Assembly: GCA_947500435.1 (NCBI GenBank)
Contig: CANMRV010000008.1
Coordinates: forward strand, 1 to 64,000
Length of the DNA stretch: 64,000 nucleotides
Direction of reading: 5' to 3'
From: an uncultured Flavobacteriaceae bacterium
GTDB taxonomy: Bacteria > Bacteroidota > Bacteroidia > Flavobacteriales > Flavobacteriaceae
The notes beneath the pieces are model-generated. The model was given only the letters and a program-made list of their open reading frames with translations, was not told the DNA's origin and did no database searches. The number at the start of each line of letters is the position of its first letter. Within the stretch, counting starts at the first letter, position 1. Shown here in pieces: positions 17,271 to 25,915 of this stretch. Made by a program: the position numbers and the translations under genes.

Positions 17271-18485
17271 ATGATATTAGAAATGAAAGTCCCCTCTCCG
17301 GGAGAATCGATAACCGAAGTTGAGATAGCGGAATGGCTAGTCGAAGATGGCGATTATGTCGAAAAAGACCAAGCGATTGCCGAAGTTGATTCAGACAAGG
17401 CAACGCTAGAACTTCCTGCGGAGCAAAGTGGAATCATAACACTGAAAGCTGAAGTAGGTGATGCTGTTGAAGTTGGTGCTGTGGTTTGTCTTATAGACAC
17501 GGCTGCTGCAAAACCAGCCGGTGGAGAAGCTCCGAAGAAAGAAGAGAAAAAAGAGGAGCCCAAAGCTGAGGCGAAAAAAGAGGAAAAACCTGTTGCAAAA
17601 GAAAGTTACGCAACCGGAACCGCTTCACCCGCTGCCAAGAAAATATTAGATGAAAAAGGTGTTTCCGCAAGTTCAGTAAAAGGAACGGGTAGAGACGGAA
17701 GAATCACAAAAGAGGATGCGGTAAATGCTTCTCCTTCTATGGGTACGCCTACAGGTGGAAATAGAGGCGAGTCTCGTTCTAAACTTTCAATGTTGCGCAG
17801 AAAAGTTGCAGAACGCTTAGTTGCTGTTAAAAATGAAACTGCAATGTTGACCACTTTCAATGAAGTGGATATGTCGCCAATCTTTGACTTACGCAAGCAA
17901 TATAAAGAAGACTTCAAGTCCAAACATGGAGTAAGTTTAGGCTTTATGAGTTTCTTTACAAAAGCCGTAGTTCGTGCTTTGGAAATGTATCCTTCAGTGA
18001 ACTCTATGATTGATGGAAAAGAAATGTTGTCATACGATTTCTGTGATATAAGCATCGCAGTTTCCGGACCAAAAGGTTTGATGGTTCCAGTAATTCGAAA
18101 TGCTGAAAACTTGACCTTTAGAGGCGTTGAGTCCGAAGTGAAACGTTTGGCTATTCGCGCACGTGAAGGCGAAATTACAGTTGATGAAATGACTGGTGGA
18201 ACCTTTACCATCACCAATGGAGGTGTTTTTGGTTCGATGTTATCGACTCCAATTATCAATCCGCCGCAAAGTGCTATTTTAGGAATGCACAATATCGTAG
18301 AACGACCAATCGCAAAAGATGGTGCTGTTGTGATAGCTCCTATAATGTACGTTGCGTTATCCTATGACCATAGAATTATTGATGGAAAAGAATCTGTTGG
18401 ATTTTTGGTAGCGGTGAAAGAAGCATTGGAAAATCCTGAAGAATTATTGATGGGTAACAATGTGAAGAAGGCATTGGAGATGTAA
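17271..18485 (+). CDS. sucB: 2-oxoglutarate dehydrogenase E2, dihydrolipoyl succinyltransferase
   Basis: 404 residues in three blocks. The lipoyl domain has the modified Lys at about residue 43 (AEVDSDKATLELP). A flexible linker rich in Ala, Lys and Glu follows. Then comes the E1/E3-binding domain (SPAAKKILDEKGVSASSVKG, GRDGRITKEDAV) and the catalytic domain ending in SYDHRIIDGKESVGFLV, where the His and Asp drive acyl transfer to CoA. The arrangement with a single lipoyl domain and the DHRxxDG motif is that of SucB rather than of AceF. It is co-transcribed with sucA; a strong terminator follows. Confidence 0.97.
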   Translation: MILEMKVPSPGESITEVEIAEWLVEDGDYVEKDQAIAEVDSDKATLELPAEQSGIITLKAEVGDAVEVGAVVCLIDTAAAKPAGGEAPKKEEKKEEPKAEAKKEEKPVAKESYATGTASPAAKKILDEKGVSASSVKGTGRDGRITKEDAVNASPSMGTPTGGNRGESRSKLSMLRRKVAERLVAVKNETAMLTTFNEVDMSPIFDLRKQYKEDFKSKHGVSLGFMSFFTKAVVRALEMYPSVNSMIDGKEMLSYDFCDISIAVSGPKGLMVPVIRNAENLTFRGVESEVKRLAIRAREGEITVDEMTGGTFTITNGGVFGSMLSTPIINPPQSAILGMHNIVERPIAKDGAVVIAPIMYVALSYDHRIIDGKESVGFLVAVKEALENPEELLMGNNVKKALEM

Positions 18486-18510
18486 TGGATTCATTTTGAA
18501 ATAATAAAAA

Positions 18511-18540
18511 AGCGTGAAAGTTTCCTTTCATGCTTTTTTT
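18511..18540 (+). terminator. Terminator of the sucAB operon
   Basis: AGCGTGAAAG pairs with CTTTCATGCT (one G-T pair) around a four-base loop, followed by seven T, 25 bp after the sucB stop. Confidence 0.85.
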
Positions 18541-18556
18541 ATAAATAATTTTTAAA

Positions 18557-19906
18557 TTAATCACATCCCATATCTGACTTAGATGCAGCATCGGCATTAG
18601 GAAAGCACTGTCCCGTAGGTAGGCTTTCTGGAACGTAGCGAATGAGATTGTCATCGTATAAACCGATTTCCACGAAATCTACAAGTTGGTCAATTTCTTC
18701 TTCAGTCAATCCTAATGGAACAAATTGATTTGATATTCTATTTTCGGGAACCTCATTATTTTCGGCAATAGCCATGTTTTTATATTCAATTACCTCTCGC
18801 ACAGATGAAAAGCTTCCACCATGGCCTAAGAATTTTACATCCTTTAGGTTGTACAAAGTAGGAGTTTTGAACTTGTAGTCATCTTCTGGATTTTTTGTAA
18901 ATCCACCTCTTCCTTTTTTTGTTCCCTCATCCACTATTCCATGAATGTCATTTCCGCTGAGATCATTCATTCCCAGAGCGTGAAATTCCATTCCGTTTAA
19001 CCCAGGTCCTGAATGGCAGGTATAACATTTTGCTTTTCCAAAAAACAATTGAGCGCCCTTCTTCTGAGTTTCGTTCATGGCTTCATCTTCGCCCTGCAGC
19101 CACTTTTGAAAGGGGGCTTCGGAGGCTACAACAATACGTTCATAAGCTGCAATTGCCAATGCGCCGTACAACTTGGTATACCTTTCAGTTTCTTCGATGT
19201 CCGGATAGGCTTCATCAAAGAGTGTTTTATAGGTGGAATTTTTCCGAATCATTTCAGAATCAAACTTTAAACGATGCACATCCGAACCTGCAATGGCCTG
19301 TGTTTCGACACCTTCAAAACCTAAGTTGTTGGTTTCTTTTGGGGTTCCTACGGTCCATTCTGATTCTGTTCCTGCATTGGTCTTGGTTCCACCGAATTGA
19401 CCGTTCCACAGCATCACATCTTGAAATGCAGTGTTTAAAATTGTGGGAGACCGAATGGGTTGTACATCGATTGTGGTATCATTATAAGTGCTACTCATTA
19501 CCCGGGCCTCACCAAATAATCCAAAACCTGAACCTCCTTCACCAATACCTTGCTTCATTCCACTTTGGAAACCTGCTTTAGATTGATGGCAACTTGCACA
19601 AGAGTAGGTATTCATTCCCTCACTTTGTTTTGGGTTTAAAGCCAATCCCGTTTCATGAAATAATAGCTTACCCAAATCAATTTTGGCTTGGGTGATTGGG
19701 TTTTTTGGGTCTTGTGGAATTGATGCAAGGGAATTGTCACGCAATAGTTGCAACCCAGACATAGAACTTACATTATTAATCTGGTCCTTTAGTTCACTTC
19801 CGTCTACATCAAGGTCAATATAGGTATCCCTATAGTCCACAGAACAAGAAGTTAGAATTGCTAATGGCACCAAAAGACAAGCCAGATAGAATTTTGGGGT
19901 TTTCAT
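18557..19906 (-). CDS. Di-haem cytochrome c peroxidase family lipoprotein
   Basis: 449 residues. A signal sequence ends in the lipobox LTSC (Cys 21), so it is anchored in the periplasmic leaflet of a membrane. Two haem-c attachment motifs are clear: CASCH at about 103-107 and CYTCH at about 294-298. RSPTILNTAFQDVMLWNGQ and HGGSFSSVREVIEYKN match the CCP/MauG family, which reduces peroxide or performs haem-based oxidations in the periplasm. The C-terminal end is Cys-containing (GQCFPNADAASKSDMGCD). The gene is monocistronic and convergent with sucB. Peroxidase against MauG-like activity cannot be decided by eye. Confidence 0.9.
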   Translation of the reverse strand: MKTPKFYLACLLVPLAILTSCSVDYRDTYIDLDVDGSELKDQINNVSSMSGLQLLRDNSLASIPQDPKNPITQAKIDLGKLLFHETGLALNPKQSEGMNTYSCASCHQSKAGFQSGMKQGIGEGGSGFGLFGEARVMSSTYNDTTIDVQPIRSPTILNTAFQDVMLWNGQFGGTKTNAGTESEWTVGTPKETNNLGFEGVETQAIAGSDVHRLKFDSEMIRKNSTYKTLFDEAYPDIEETERYTKLYGALAIAAYERIVVASEAPFQKWLQGEDEAMNETQKKGAQLFFGKAKCYTCHSGPGLNGMEFHALGMNDLSGNDIHGIVDEGTKKGRGGFTKNPEDDYKFKTPTLYNLKDVKFLGHGGSFSSVREVIEYKNMAIAENNEVPENRISNQFVPLGLTEEEIDQLVDFVEIGLYDDNLIRYVPESLPTGQCFPNADAASKSDMGCD

Positions 19907-20000
19907 TGTAAGTCAAGTTTAATTACAAAGGGAACAAAACCTTACAAAAACTTCTCATTTCTTCGCCAAGAAAGTAAAAAACTCGACAAAAAAGCTAGTT

Positions 20001-20465
20001 TTAACAAGGTGAGAGCCCTATTTTATTAAGTTTTAGATATACAGAACGTTTGCTGTAGTCGATAATTGCCTTCGCCTTTTTGAGAACATCTGCACCGATA
20101 ATGCCGTCTACTGGTAGAGCTTTGTGAGCGGTAAGGGCTTCATTTACATGAACCAGGTCGAACAATACAATTTTAAGCTTGTTCTTTTTCCAATCACCTA
20201 TTTCAATTTGGTTTTTGGTGGAAATCAAAGTTTCCATATTTGTTGCTCCTGCCCCAGCGGCCTTAATTTTGGATTCCTTAGGTGTAAGATTGAAGAATTC
20301 CAATCTGTCAAAACCAATGCAGGTATTTGATGCTCCAGTGTCTAAAATAAATCGTCCAGATATCCCATTGATTTTAGCAACAATTTCGAAATGATTGGTG
20401 GCTGTAAGAACCAAAGGGACTTTTGTGTAGTTTTTTTTAAGCAGGAACTTTTTCAAACTCGCCAT
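20001..20465 (-). CDS. Retropepsin-like aspartic protease domain protein
   Basis: 154 residues, nearly the size of one retropepsin domain. It contains FILDTGASNTCIGFD, the catalytic DTGAS motif after a hydrophobic strand, and LPVDGIIGADVLKKAKAIID, the usual second motif of bacterial clan AA single-domain proteins. Such proteins are thought to act as homodimers. No signal peptide or membrane helix is seen, so it is probably cytoplasmic, which is unusual among bacterial homologues that are mostly membrane-anchored or periplasmic. It diverges from tatD; a CAAAGATA box at 20480-20487 may be its -7 promoter element. Confidence 0.8.
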   Translation of the reverse strand: MASLKKFLLKKNYTKVPLVLTATNHFEIVAKINGISGRFILDTGASNTCIGFDRLEFFNLTPKESKIKAAGAGATNMETLISTKNQIEIGDWKKNKLKIVLFDLVHVNEALTAHKALPVDGIIGADVLKKAKAIIDYSKRSVYLKLNKIGLSPC

Positions 20466-20479
20466 GTATTCGTTTTCTA

Positions 20480-20499
20480 CAAAGATAAGTCTATTTTTG
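20480..20499. promoter_or_regulatory. Divergent -7-like elements between retropepsin gene and tatD
   Basis: On the minus strand TATCTTTG (20487-20480) and on the plus strand TATTTTTG (20492-20499) both match the Bacteroidota TAnnTTTG box and point toward the two divergent genes. Neither has a clear TTTG partner at the expected distance, so this is tentative. The plus-strand box lies only 4 bp before the tatD start, implying a very short leader if used. Confidence 0.3.
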
Positions 20500-20503
20500 C
20501 GCT

Positions 20504-21271
20504 ATGATTTTGACTGATACCCATACACATTTGTATAGTGAAGCCTTTGATGAAGACCGCGATCAGGTAATTCAAAATGCTATTGATAAAGGTGTGGAAC
20601 GTTTCTTTATTCCGGCAATTGACTCTACCTATACAAAGGCGATGTTTGAATTGAAGGATGCATTTCCGGGCAATATGTTTTTGATGATGGGTTTACACCC
20701 CACTCATGTGAAAGAGAACTACCTAGATGAGTTGAAACATGTAGAGGAAATGTTAACGGCTCACAAATTTTATGCGGTTGGGGAAATTGGAATTGACTTA
20801 TATTGGGATAAATCCTTCTTAAAAGAACAACAAGAAGCATTTCGTTTTCAAATCCGTTTGGCTAAAAAACACAAGTTGCCTATTGTCATTCATTGCAGGG
20901 AAGCCTTTGACGAAATCTTTGAAATTTTGGAAGAACAACAAGGGGGAGACCTCTTCGGGATTTTCCATTGTTTTACAGGAACATTGGAACAGGCCCGTCA
21001 AGCCATGTCGTATAATATGAAGCTAGGAATTGGTGGAGTAGCAACATTTAAGAATGGAAAAATAGACACTTTCTTAAGTCAAATCGATTTAAAACACATC
21101 GTTCTTGAGACCGATTCGCCCTATCTAGCACCGGTGCCTTTTAGAGGAAAACGCAATGAAAGTTCATACCTTATTAATATACTTGAGAAGCTTGAAATTA
21201 TTTATGGAATGGATGGAACTGAAATAGCAGCGATAACAACTGCAAATTCCAAAGCCGTTTTTGGTATTTAA
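20504..21271 (+). CDS. tatD: TatD family metal-dependent hydrolase (DNase)
   Basis: 255 residues, the expected size. TIM-barrel metal ligands are visible in order: DTHTHLYSEAF near the N-terminus, GEIGIDLYWD with the catalytic Glu, VIHCREAFDE, IFHCFTGTLEQA and LETDSPYLAPVPFRGKRNE. TatD-type enzymes are 3' to 5' DNases of general DNA repair and quality control; the family also includes RNA- and D-aminoacyl-tRNA-related YabD/YcfH members, so the exact substrate is not fixed. The asparaginase gene follows 15 bp after the stop and is likely co-transcribed. Confidence 0.93.
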   Translation: MILTDTHTHLYSEAFDEDRDQVIQNAIDKGVERFFIPAIDSTYTKAMFELKDAFPGNMFLMMGLHPTHVKENYLDELKHVEEMLTAHKFYAVGEIGIDLYWDKSFLKEQQEAFRFQIRLAKKHKLPIVIHCREAFDEIFEILEEQQGGDLFGIFHCFTGTLEQARQAMSYNMKLGIGGVATFKNGKIDTFLSQIDLKHIVLETDSPYLAPVPFRGKRNESSYLINILEKLEIIYGMDGTEIAAITTANSKAVFGI

Positions 21272-21286
21272 TGAATACATACTTGA

Positions 21287-22315
21287 ATGGAAAATAAGAC
21301 AAACATCTTACTGATTTATACTGGCGGTACTATAGGGATGGTAAAAGATTATGATTCAGGTGCTTTAAAGGCCTTTAATTTTAAAAAACTTTTGAAGAAC
21401 ATTCCTGAGTTAGAGCAGTTAGATTGTCATATCGATTCTGTTTCGTTTGATAATCCAATTGATTCATCCAATATTAGCACTTCTCATTGGATTGAAATAG
21501 CGACTATTATAGAAGAACATTATGAAAGCCATGAGGGTTTCGTTGTGCTTCATGGTAGTGATACGATGAGTTATTCGGCATCGGCACTCAGCTATATGTT
21601 AGAGAACCTAAGAAAGCCGGTCATCTTTACAGGTTCACAGTTGCCTATAGGTGATTTACGCACTGATGCTAAAGAAAATTTGATTACGTCAATTCAGATA
21701 GCGGCTTTGCAAGAACGTGGAAAACCGGTCATTCAAGAAGTAGGTCTTTATTTTGAATACAAATTGTATCGGGCGAACCGCACTACCAAAATCAACGCTG
21801 AGCATTTTGAGGCTTTCGCTTCTTTAAATTATCCACATTTAGTTGAATCGGGAGTCCACTTGAAAATAAATAAGGAATATCTATTGCCAAAGAAGAGGGC
21901 TAAGAAATTTTTTGTTCATAAAAAGTTAGATAACAATGTTGCTATTCTTAAACTCTTTCCTGGTTTCAATGAATCCCTTTTGAAGAGTGTTCTTGAAACC
22001 GAAAATTTAAAAGCTTTGGTGTTGGAGACTTATGGAGCAGGAAACGCGCCTACAGAAAGTTGGCTAGTTGAAAATTTAAAAAAGGCCATAAAAAACGGGT
22101 TGCATATTGTAAACGTAACCCAATGCTCAGGAGGAAGTGTGATAATGGGGCAATATGAGACTAGTGAGCAGCTGAAAAAACTACAACTTATTAGTGGTAA
22201 AGACATTACAACGGAAGCCGCAATTACCAAACTAATGTACCTTTTAGGAAGTAAAATCTCTAAGGGTTCTTTTAAAACTGTATTTGAAACATCCTTGCGT
22301 GGTGAAATGAATTAA
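21287..22315 (+). CDS. ansA: Type I (cytoplasmic) L-asparaginase
   Basis: 342 residues. It hydrolyses asparagine to aspartate and ammonia. The N-terminal YTGGTIGMVKD carries the nucleophilic Thr, and VVLHGSDTMSYSASALSYML carries the second Thr-Asp active-site pair. FTGSQLPIGDLRTDAKENL and the C-terminal NVTQCSGGSVIMGQYETS are typical of the cytosolic type I dimeric enzymes. No signal peptide is present, agreeing with type I. It is in the tatD transcript and is followed by tRNA-Ser. Confidence 0.93.
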   Translation: MENKTNILLIYTGGTIGMVKDYDSGALKAFNFKKLLKNIPELEQLDCHIDSVSFDNPIDSSNISTSHWIEIATIIEEHYESHEGFVVLHGSDTMSYSASALSYMLENLRKPVIFTGSQLPIGDLRTDAKENLITSIQIAALQERGKPVIQEVGLYFEYKLYRANRTTKINAEHFEAFASLNYPHLVESGVHLKINKEYLLPKKRAKKFFVHKKLDNNVAILKLFPGFNESLLKSVLETENLKALVLETYGAGNAPTESWLVENLKKAIKNGLHIVNVTQCSGGSVIMGQYETSEQLKKLQLISGKDITTEAAITKLMYLLGSKISKGSFKTVFETSLRGEMN

Positions 22316-22382
22316 AAATACTTGTTTTAATTTCTGTAACTAATATTTTTTTTGTTATTTGGCGAACCTTAAAGGCTGAACT

Positions 22383-22470
22383 AGAGAGGTGGCCGAGTGG
22401 TCGAAGGCGCACGCCTGGAAAGTGTGTATACACCAAAAGTGTATCGAGGGTTCGAATCCCTTCCTCTCTG
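22383..22470 (+). tRNA. tRNA-Ser(GGA)
   Basis: 88 nt with complete cloverleaf: acceptor strands AGAGAGG and CCTCTCT, D arm (GCCGAGTGG), anticodon stem around loop CTGGAAA with anticodon GGA at 22417-22419, a long class II variable arm (GTATACACCAAAAGTGTAT) and T arm GAGGG-TTCGAAT-CCCTT. The discriminator base is G, as in serine tRNAs. CCA is not encoded. It reads UCC/UCU codons. A run TTATTTGG about 25 bp upstream may be its promoter box. Confidence 0.97.
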
Positions 22471-22554
22471 CAAATAAGTTTTACTTTTATTATTGCTATT
22501 TTTTTTTATCTTTAACCCGATTGATTAACTAACTAAATTTTAAGTTTGAAAGAA

Positions 22555-23346
22555 ATGAAAAGATTATTCTCTATCCTAGCATTGGCTGGGTTGTTTGTAT
22601 TAAGTACAAATACTGTAAATGCAAAAGCGACTGCAGCTAATGTAGTTTCAAATCTAACAACCACAGTTGCCGCAACTGCTGTAATGCTGCAAGATGATGC
22701 TCCCGCTGCTGCGGATAGGAGTTTCACTCAGGTTCTAAAAGAAATGTATATTAAAGGTGGAGCCGGTTTCATGAGCTTCGTATTGATTTGTTTGATTTTA
22801 GGTCTGGCAGTGGCTATTGAAAGAATTATTTACTTGAATTTGGCGACAACCAATACAGGTAAACTCAAGCAACAAGTTGAAGACGCACTGGCATCTGGTG
22901 GTGTTGAGGCGGCAAAAGAAGTTTGTAGAAATACAAAAGGTCCTGTTGCATCAATTTACTATCAAGGTCTAGATAGAGCTGGTGAGAGCGTTGAAGCTGC
23001 TGAAAAAGCGGTTGTTTCTTACGGTGGAGTTCAAATGGGCCAGCTAGAGAAAAATGTTTCTTGGTTATCTTTATTTATCGCTATTGCACCAATGCTTGGT
23101 TTCATGGGAACGGTAATTGGTATGATTCAGGCCTTCGAGAAGATTGCTGCGGTAGGTAACTTAAGTGCCTCGTTAATTGCAGGTGATATTCAAGTGGCTC
23201 TTTTAACAACGGTATTCGGACTTATTACTGCGATTATCCTTCAAATCTTTTACAACTACATTATCGCAAAAATCGATAGTATTGTAAATGATATGGAAGA
23301 CTCTTCAATCTCTTTGATTGATATGTTGGTAGATCACAAAAAATAA
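22555..23346 (+). CDS. exbB: MotA/TolQ/ExbB proton channel family protein
   Basis: 263 residues from the ATG at 22555. A TTG at 22546 is in frame but less likely. An N-terminal signal-like helix and an Ala-rich periplasmic stretch precede the channel domain. Three further membrane helices follow (GFMSFVLICLILGLAVAIER, WLSLFIAIAPMLGFMGTVIG, VALLTTVFGLITAIILQIFY), the second with the family motif PMLGFMGTVIGMI. ExbB forms the pentameric stator that converts proton-motive force into movement of TonB. The next genes (148-residue protein and two ExbD proteins) complete the usual Bacteroidota energising operon. A TolQ- or MotA-like role is the alternative. Confidence 0.92.
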   Translation: MKRLFSILALAGLFVLSTNTVNAKATAANVVSNLTTTVAATAVMLQDDAPAAADRSFTQVLKEMYIKGGAGFMSFVLICLILGLAVAIERIIYLNLATTNTGKLKQQVEDALASGGVEAAKEVCRNTKGPVASIYYQGLDRAGESVEAAEKAVVSYGGVQMGQLEKNVSWLSLFIAIAPMLGFMGTVIGMIQAFEKIAAVGNLSASLIAGDIQVALLTTVFGLITAIILQIFYNYIIAKIDSIVNDMEDSSISLIDMLVDHKK

Positions 23347-23371
23347 TAGTCCAACCTAATACTAAAGTAGA

Positions 23372-23818
23372 ATGTATAAAATTGTAAAAATTGGATTAAT
23401 AGTTATTAGTGTAATATCTTTTGGACTATTATTCACTATGCCAGATGGTGATGCGCCGATGGCGGAAGCCATGGAAAGTGGAGGACTAAATGCAATGCAT
23501 TGGATAGCTTATATTTTGTTATTTCTTGCAGTGGTTGCTACCGTAATCTTTGGACTGAAGAACATGATATCCACTCCCGGTGGACTTAAAAAGTCTTTGT
23601 TGGGTATAGGTGGACTTCTCGTTATTCTTGCCATCGCTTACGGACTTTCAAGTGGAACTGATGTGAGTGTTGAAGACATGATGAGGATAAATAATATTGA
23701 AACTAGCGAGAGCACAATTAAAAGTGTAGGAGCCGGAATTAATATGTTTGGTCTTCTATTGTTAGTAGCAGTAGGGGTCATCGGATGGGGAGCAGTTAAA
23801 AAAGCAACAAGTAAATAA
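23372..23818 (+). CDS. Conserved multi-span membrane protein of the exb operon
   Basis: 148 residues with four hydrophobic segments (VKIGLIVISVISFGLLFTM, WIAYILLFLAVVATVIFGL, SLLGIGGLLVILAIAYGLS, GLLLLVAVGVIGWGAVKK). It lies 25 bp after exbB and 8 bp before exbD, and similar small proteins occupy this place in other Bacteroidota ExbB-ExbD operons, so it probably belongs to the energising complex. No enzymatic motif is visible. Its precise role is unknown. Confidence 0.75.
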   Translation: MYKIVKIGLIVISVISFGLLFTMPDGDAPMAEAMESGGLNAMHWIAYILLFLAVVATVIFGLKNMISTPGGLKKSLLGIGGLLVILAIAYGLSSGTDVSVEDMMRINNIETSESTIKSVGAGINMFGLLLLVAVGVIGWGAVKKATSK

Positions 23819-23826
23819 AAGAAACT

Positions 23827-24447
23827 ATGGCTAGAAGAGGAGGAGCACCAGAGGTAAGCGCCGGTTCTATGGCAGACATTGCATTCTTGCTACTTATCTT
23901 TTTCTTGGTAACTACTACCATTGAAACAGATGCAGGTTTGGATCGTATGTTGCCACCCATTGAACCGCCCGATGTTGATGTAATCATTAAGGAAAAGAAT
24001 ATCTTTCAGGTGAATATCAACAAAAACGGTCAGTTATTAGCTGATGATAATCTTATCGATTTGAAAGATTTGAGAGCGAAAGCAATGGAGTTTTTAGATA
24101 ATAATGGAGATGCTTCCTGTACGTATTGTAAGGGTAAGAAGAATCCGGAGTCTTCCGATAATCCTCAGAAGGCTATTATTTCGCTTAAGAACGATAGAGA
24201 GACGAAATATAGTACGTATATAACAGTTCAAAATGAATTGGTAGGTGCTTATAACGAGCTTCGAAATAGAGAAGCGCAAAGATTGTTTAAAAGGGATTTT
24301 GTTGAAATTGAGGCGGAATACCTGAATCCTGAGACAAAAGACAAACTTGACGAAACTGCTTATGATGAGTTGAAAGAGAAGGTGAAAAGAATTCAAGAAT
24401 TATTTCCACAGAAACTTTCAGAAGCTGAAACATCTTCGTCAAATTAA
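23827..24447 (+). CDS. exbD: ExbD-type biopolymer transport protein, copy A1
   Basis: 206 residues. One N-terminal helix contains the proton-carrying Asp 17 (GSMADIAFLLLIFFLVTT). After it comes a periplasmic domain with a Cys pair, CTYCKGKK at 98-101, absent from E. coli ExbD, and a charged helical C-terminus (ETKDKLDETAYDELKEKVKR). It works with ExbB to couple the proton gradient to TonB. It is followed within 24 bp by a second, different ExbD. A close paralogue occurs at 25916-26527. A Cys pair plus paired paralogues suggests the two ExbD types form a heteromeric complex. Confidence 0.9.
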   Translation: MARRGGAPEVSAGSMADIAFLLLIFFLVTTTIETDAGLDRMLPPIEPPDVDVIIKEKNIFQVNINKNGQLLADDNLIDLKDLRAKAMEFLDNNGDASCTYCKGKKNPESSDNPQKAIISLKNDRETKYSTYITVQNELVGAYNELRNREAQRLFKRDFVEIEAEYLNPETKDKLDETAYDELKEKVKRIQELFPQKLSEAETSSSN

Positions 24448-24471
24448 TTAGAAGCTTAAAAAATAATATAT

Positions 24472-24954
24472 ATGTCAAAGTTTGCAAAGAAAAAAGATGG
24501 TGAATTGCCTGCAGTATCAACCGCCTCTTTACCCGACATTGTTTTTATGCTTTTGTTCTTCTTTATGACCGTAACGGTTATGAAAGATAGCTCGCTGAAG
24601 GTTAAAAATGAATTACCTGTAGCAAGTGAGATAAAAAAGTTAGAGAAAAAGGATAGGGTAATTACTATTTACGTTGGTGCACCAGATGCTCAATATGAAA
24701 AGGTATTTGGAACAGAACCTAAAATTCAATTGAATGATAAGTTCTCAAGCCCTTCTGACGTTGGAGATTACATTTTGATGGAACGTGCTAAAAAATCACA
24801 AGAGTTGCAAAATGTACTTACAACTTCGTTGAAAGTTGATAAAAACGCTAACATGGGTATTATTTCTGATATCAAGTTAGAACTGCGTAAAGTTAATGCT
24901 CTCAAAGTTAATTACACTACAGGTAGTGGTGATGCCTTTAACAATCTGAAGTAA
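24472..24954 (+). CDS. exbD: ExbD-type biopolymer transport protein, copy A2
   Basis: 160 residues of the second ExbD type. The single helix carries Asp 22 (SLPDIVFMLLFFFMTVTVMK). A periplasmic domain rich in charged residues follows (KKDRVITIYVGAP) and ends KVNYTTGSGDAFNNLK. Unlike copy A1 it has no Cys pair. The two ExbD types differ through the whole periplasmic part, so they are not simple duplicates and probably have distinct places in the stator complex. It is the last gene before a perfect terminator hairpin. Its own paralogue sits at 26540-27022. Confidence 0.9.
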   Translation: MSKFAKKKDGELPAVSTASLPDIVFMLLFFFMTVTVMKDSSLKVKNELPVASEIKKLEKKDRVITIYVGAPDAQYEKVFGTEPKIQLNDKFSSPSDVGDYILMERAKKSQELQNVLTTSLKVDKNANMGIISDIKLELRKVNALKVNYTTGSGDAFNNLK

Positions 24955-24980
24955 TAGCATTTACATTTTAAACTTATAGG

Positions 24981-25015
24981 AACGCTTCAAACATTATGTT
25001 TGAAGCGTTTTTATT
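24981..25015 (+). terminator. Terminator of the exbB-exbD-exbD operon
   Basis: AACGCTTCAAACAT and ATGTTTGAAGCGTT form a perfect 14-bp stem, followed by TTTTATTT. It ends 18 bp before the start of the PorT-family gene. Confidence 0.9.
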
Positions 25016-25032
25016 TCATTAACTTTGATTTC

Positions 25033-25731
25033 ATGAAGCATTTAGTTTTATGGCTTTTGATTGGTATTCCCATGGGTGTGTATTCGCAATCGGAGCGTGA
25101 TACAACCGAGGTCAACACTAGATATTTTGAAGATCAGTTTTACGCAGGAATCACCTATAATTTTATTTTAAATTTACCTGGAGAAGAACCGAATAAGGCA
25201 AACCAACAAAACATCTCCTATGGACTCCAAGCTGGCTTTATAAAAGACATTCCATTTAACAAAGATAGAACTTTTGGTATGGGACTTGGCTTGGGGCTTG
25301 GCTTGTATACCTATTATACAAATATCAGAGCGGTGGAGGACGGCGGTGATATCACTTATGAACTTGTCGATGGTATAGAAGAATTCAAACGTAGTAAACT
25401 GGAGACTCATATGCTTGAGGTGCCTGTTGAGTTTCGTTGGCGGAATTCTGACCCTAAAACCTATAGCTTTTGGCGAATCTACGCCGGAGTAAAATTTGGA
25501 TATGTCTTTAATGCCAGATCTAAGTACGTATTAGAAGACCTTAAAGAATCCTTTCGAAATACTGATGTTCAGACTTTTCAATACGGACTTACTTTTAACT
25601 TCGGGTATCATAACTTTAATATGCACGCCTATTATTCATTAACCGGTCTTTTTAATGATGGGGTTACACTAGATGGAAATGATATCGAAATTAGTCCATT
25701 GCGAATAGGTCTTATCTTTTATATTCTATAA
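25033..25731 (+). CDS. PorT-family outer-membrane beta-barrel protein
   Basis: 232 residues from the ATG at 25033. Starting earlier would require a TTG inside the terminator hairpin. A signal peptide (MKHLVLWLLIGIPMGVYSQ) precedes repeated amphipathic strands (FYAGITYNFILN, FGMGLGLGLGLYTYYTN, FWRIYAGVKFGYVFN, FQYGLTFNFGYHNF, PLRIGLIFYIL). The pattern matches the PorT family of type IX secretion or the broader 8-stranded barrel family. It sits between the two exbD pairs, so the first operon ends before it and it has its own promoter. Whether it is the secretion protein PorT or a related barrel is not decided. Confidence 0.75.
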   Translation: MKHLVLWLLIGIPMGVYSQSERDTTEVNTRYFEDQFYAGITYNFILNLPGEEPNKANQQNISYGLQAGFIKDIPFNKDRTFGMGLGLGLGLYTYYTNIRAVEDGGDITYELVDGIEEFKRSKLETHMLEVPVEFRWRNSDPKTYSFWRIYAGVKFGYVFNARSKYVLEDLKESFRNTDVQTFQYGLTFNFGYHNFNMHAYYSLTGLFNDGVTLDGNDIEISPLRIGLIFYIL

Positions 25732-25915
25732 TTTCTTCATTTTTCAGCGGTTTGTTGGCCTTAATATTAACACTTCTTTAAGATTTGGCATGCTTCTTGG
25801 TACATACTATTTAAGAAACTTGTCCATAGTTTCTGATATAATTTTACCCCAAGTCTTGCGATAGAATCTCTCCCATTTTTGTAGGCATATTGTTTAACAC
25901 TTCAAAAATTCAATT

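Noticed and set aside
17606..18292. 228-codon open frame antisense to sucB
   Set aside because: It lies wholly opposite a strong housekeeping gene and shows no domain or export feature. It is a by-product of codon use in sucB.
25000..25032. Extended start of the PorT-family gene at a TTG
   Set aside because: The TTG lies inside the perfect terminator hairpin of the preceding operon, and the signal peptide begins at 25033.
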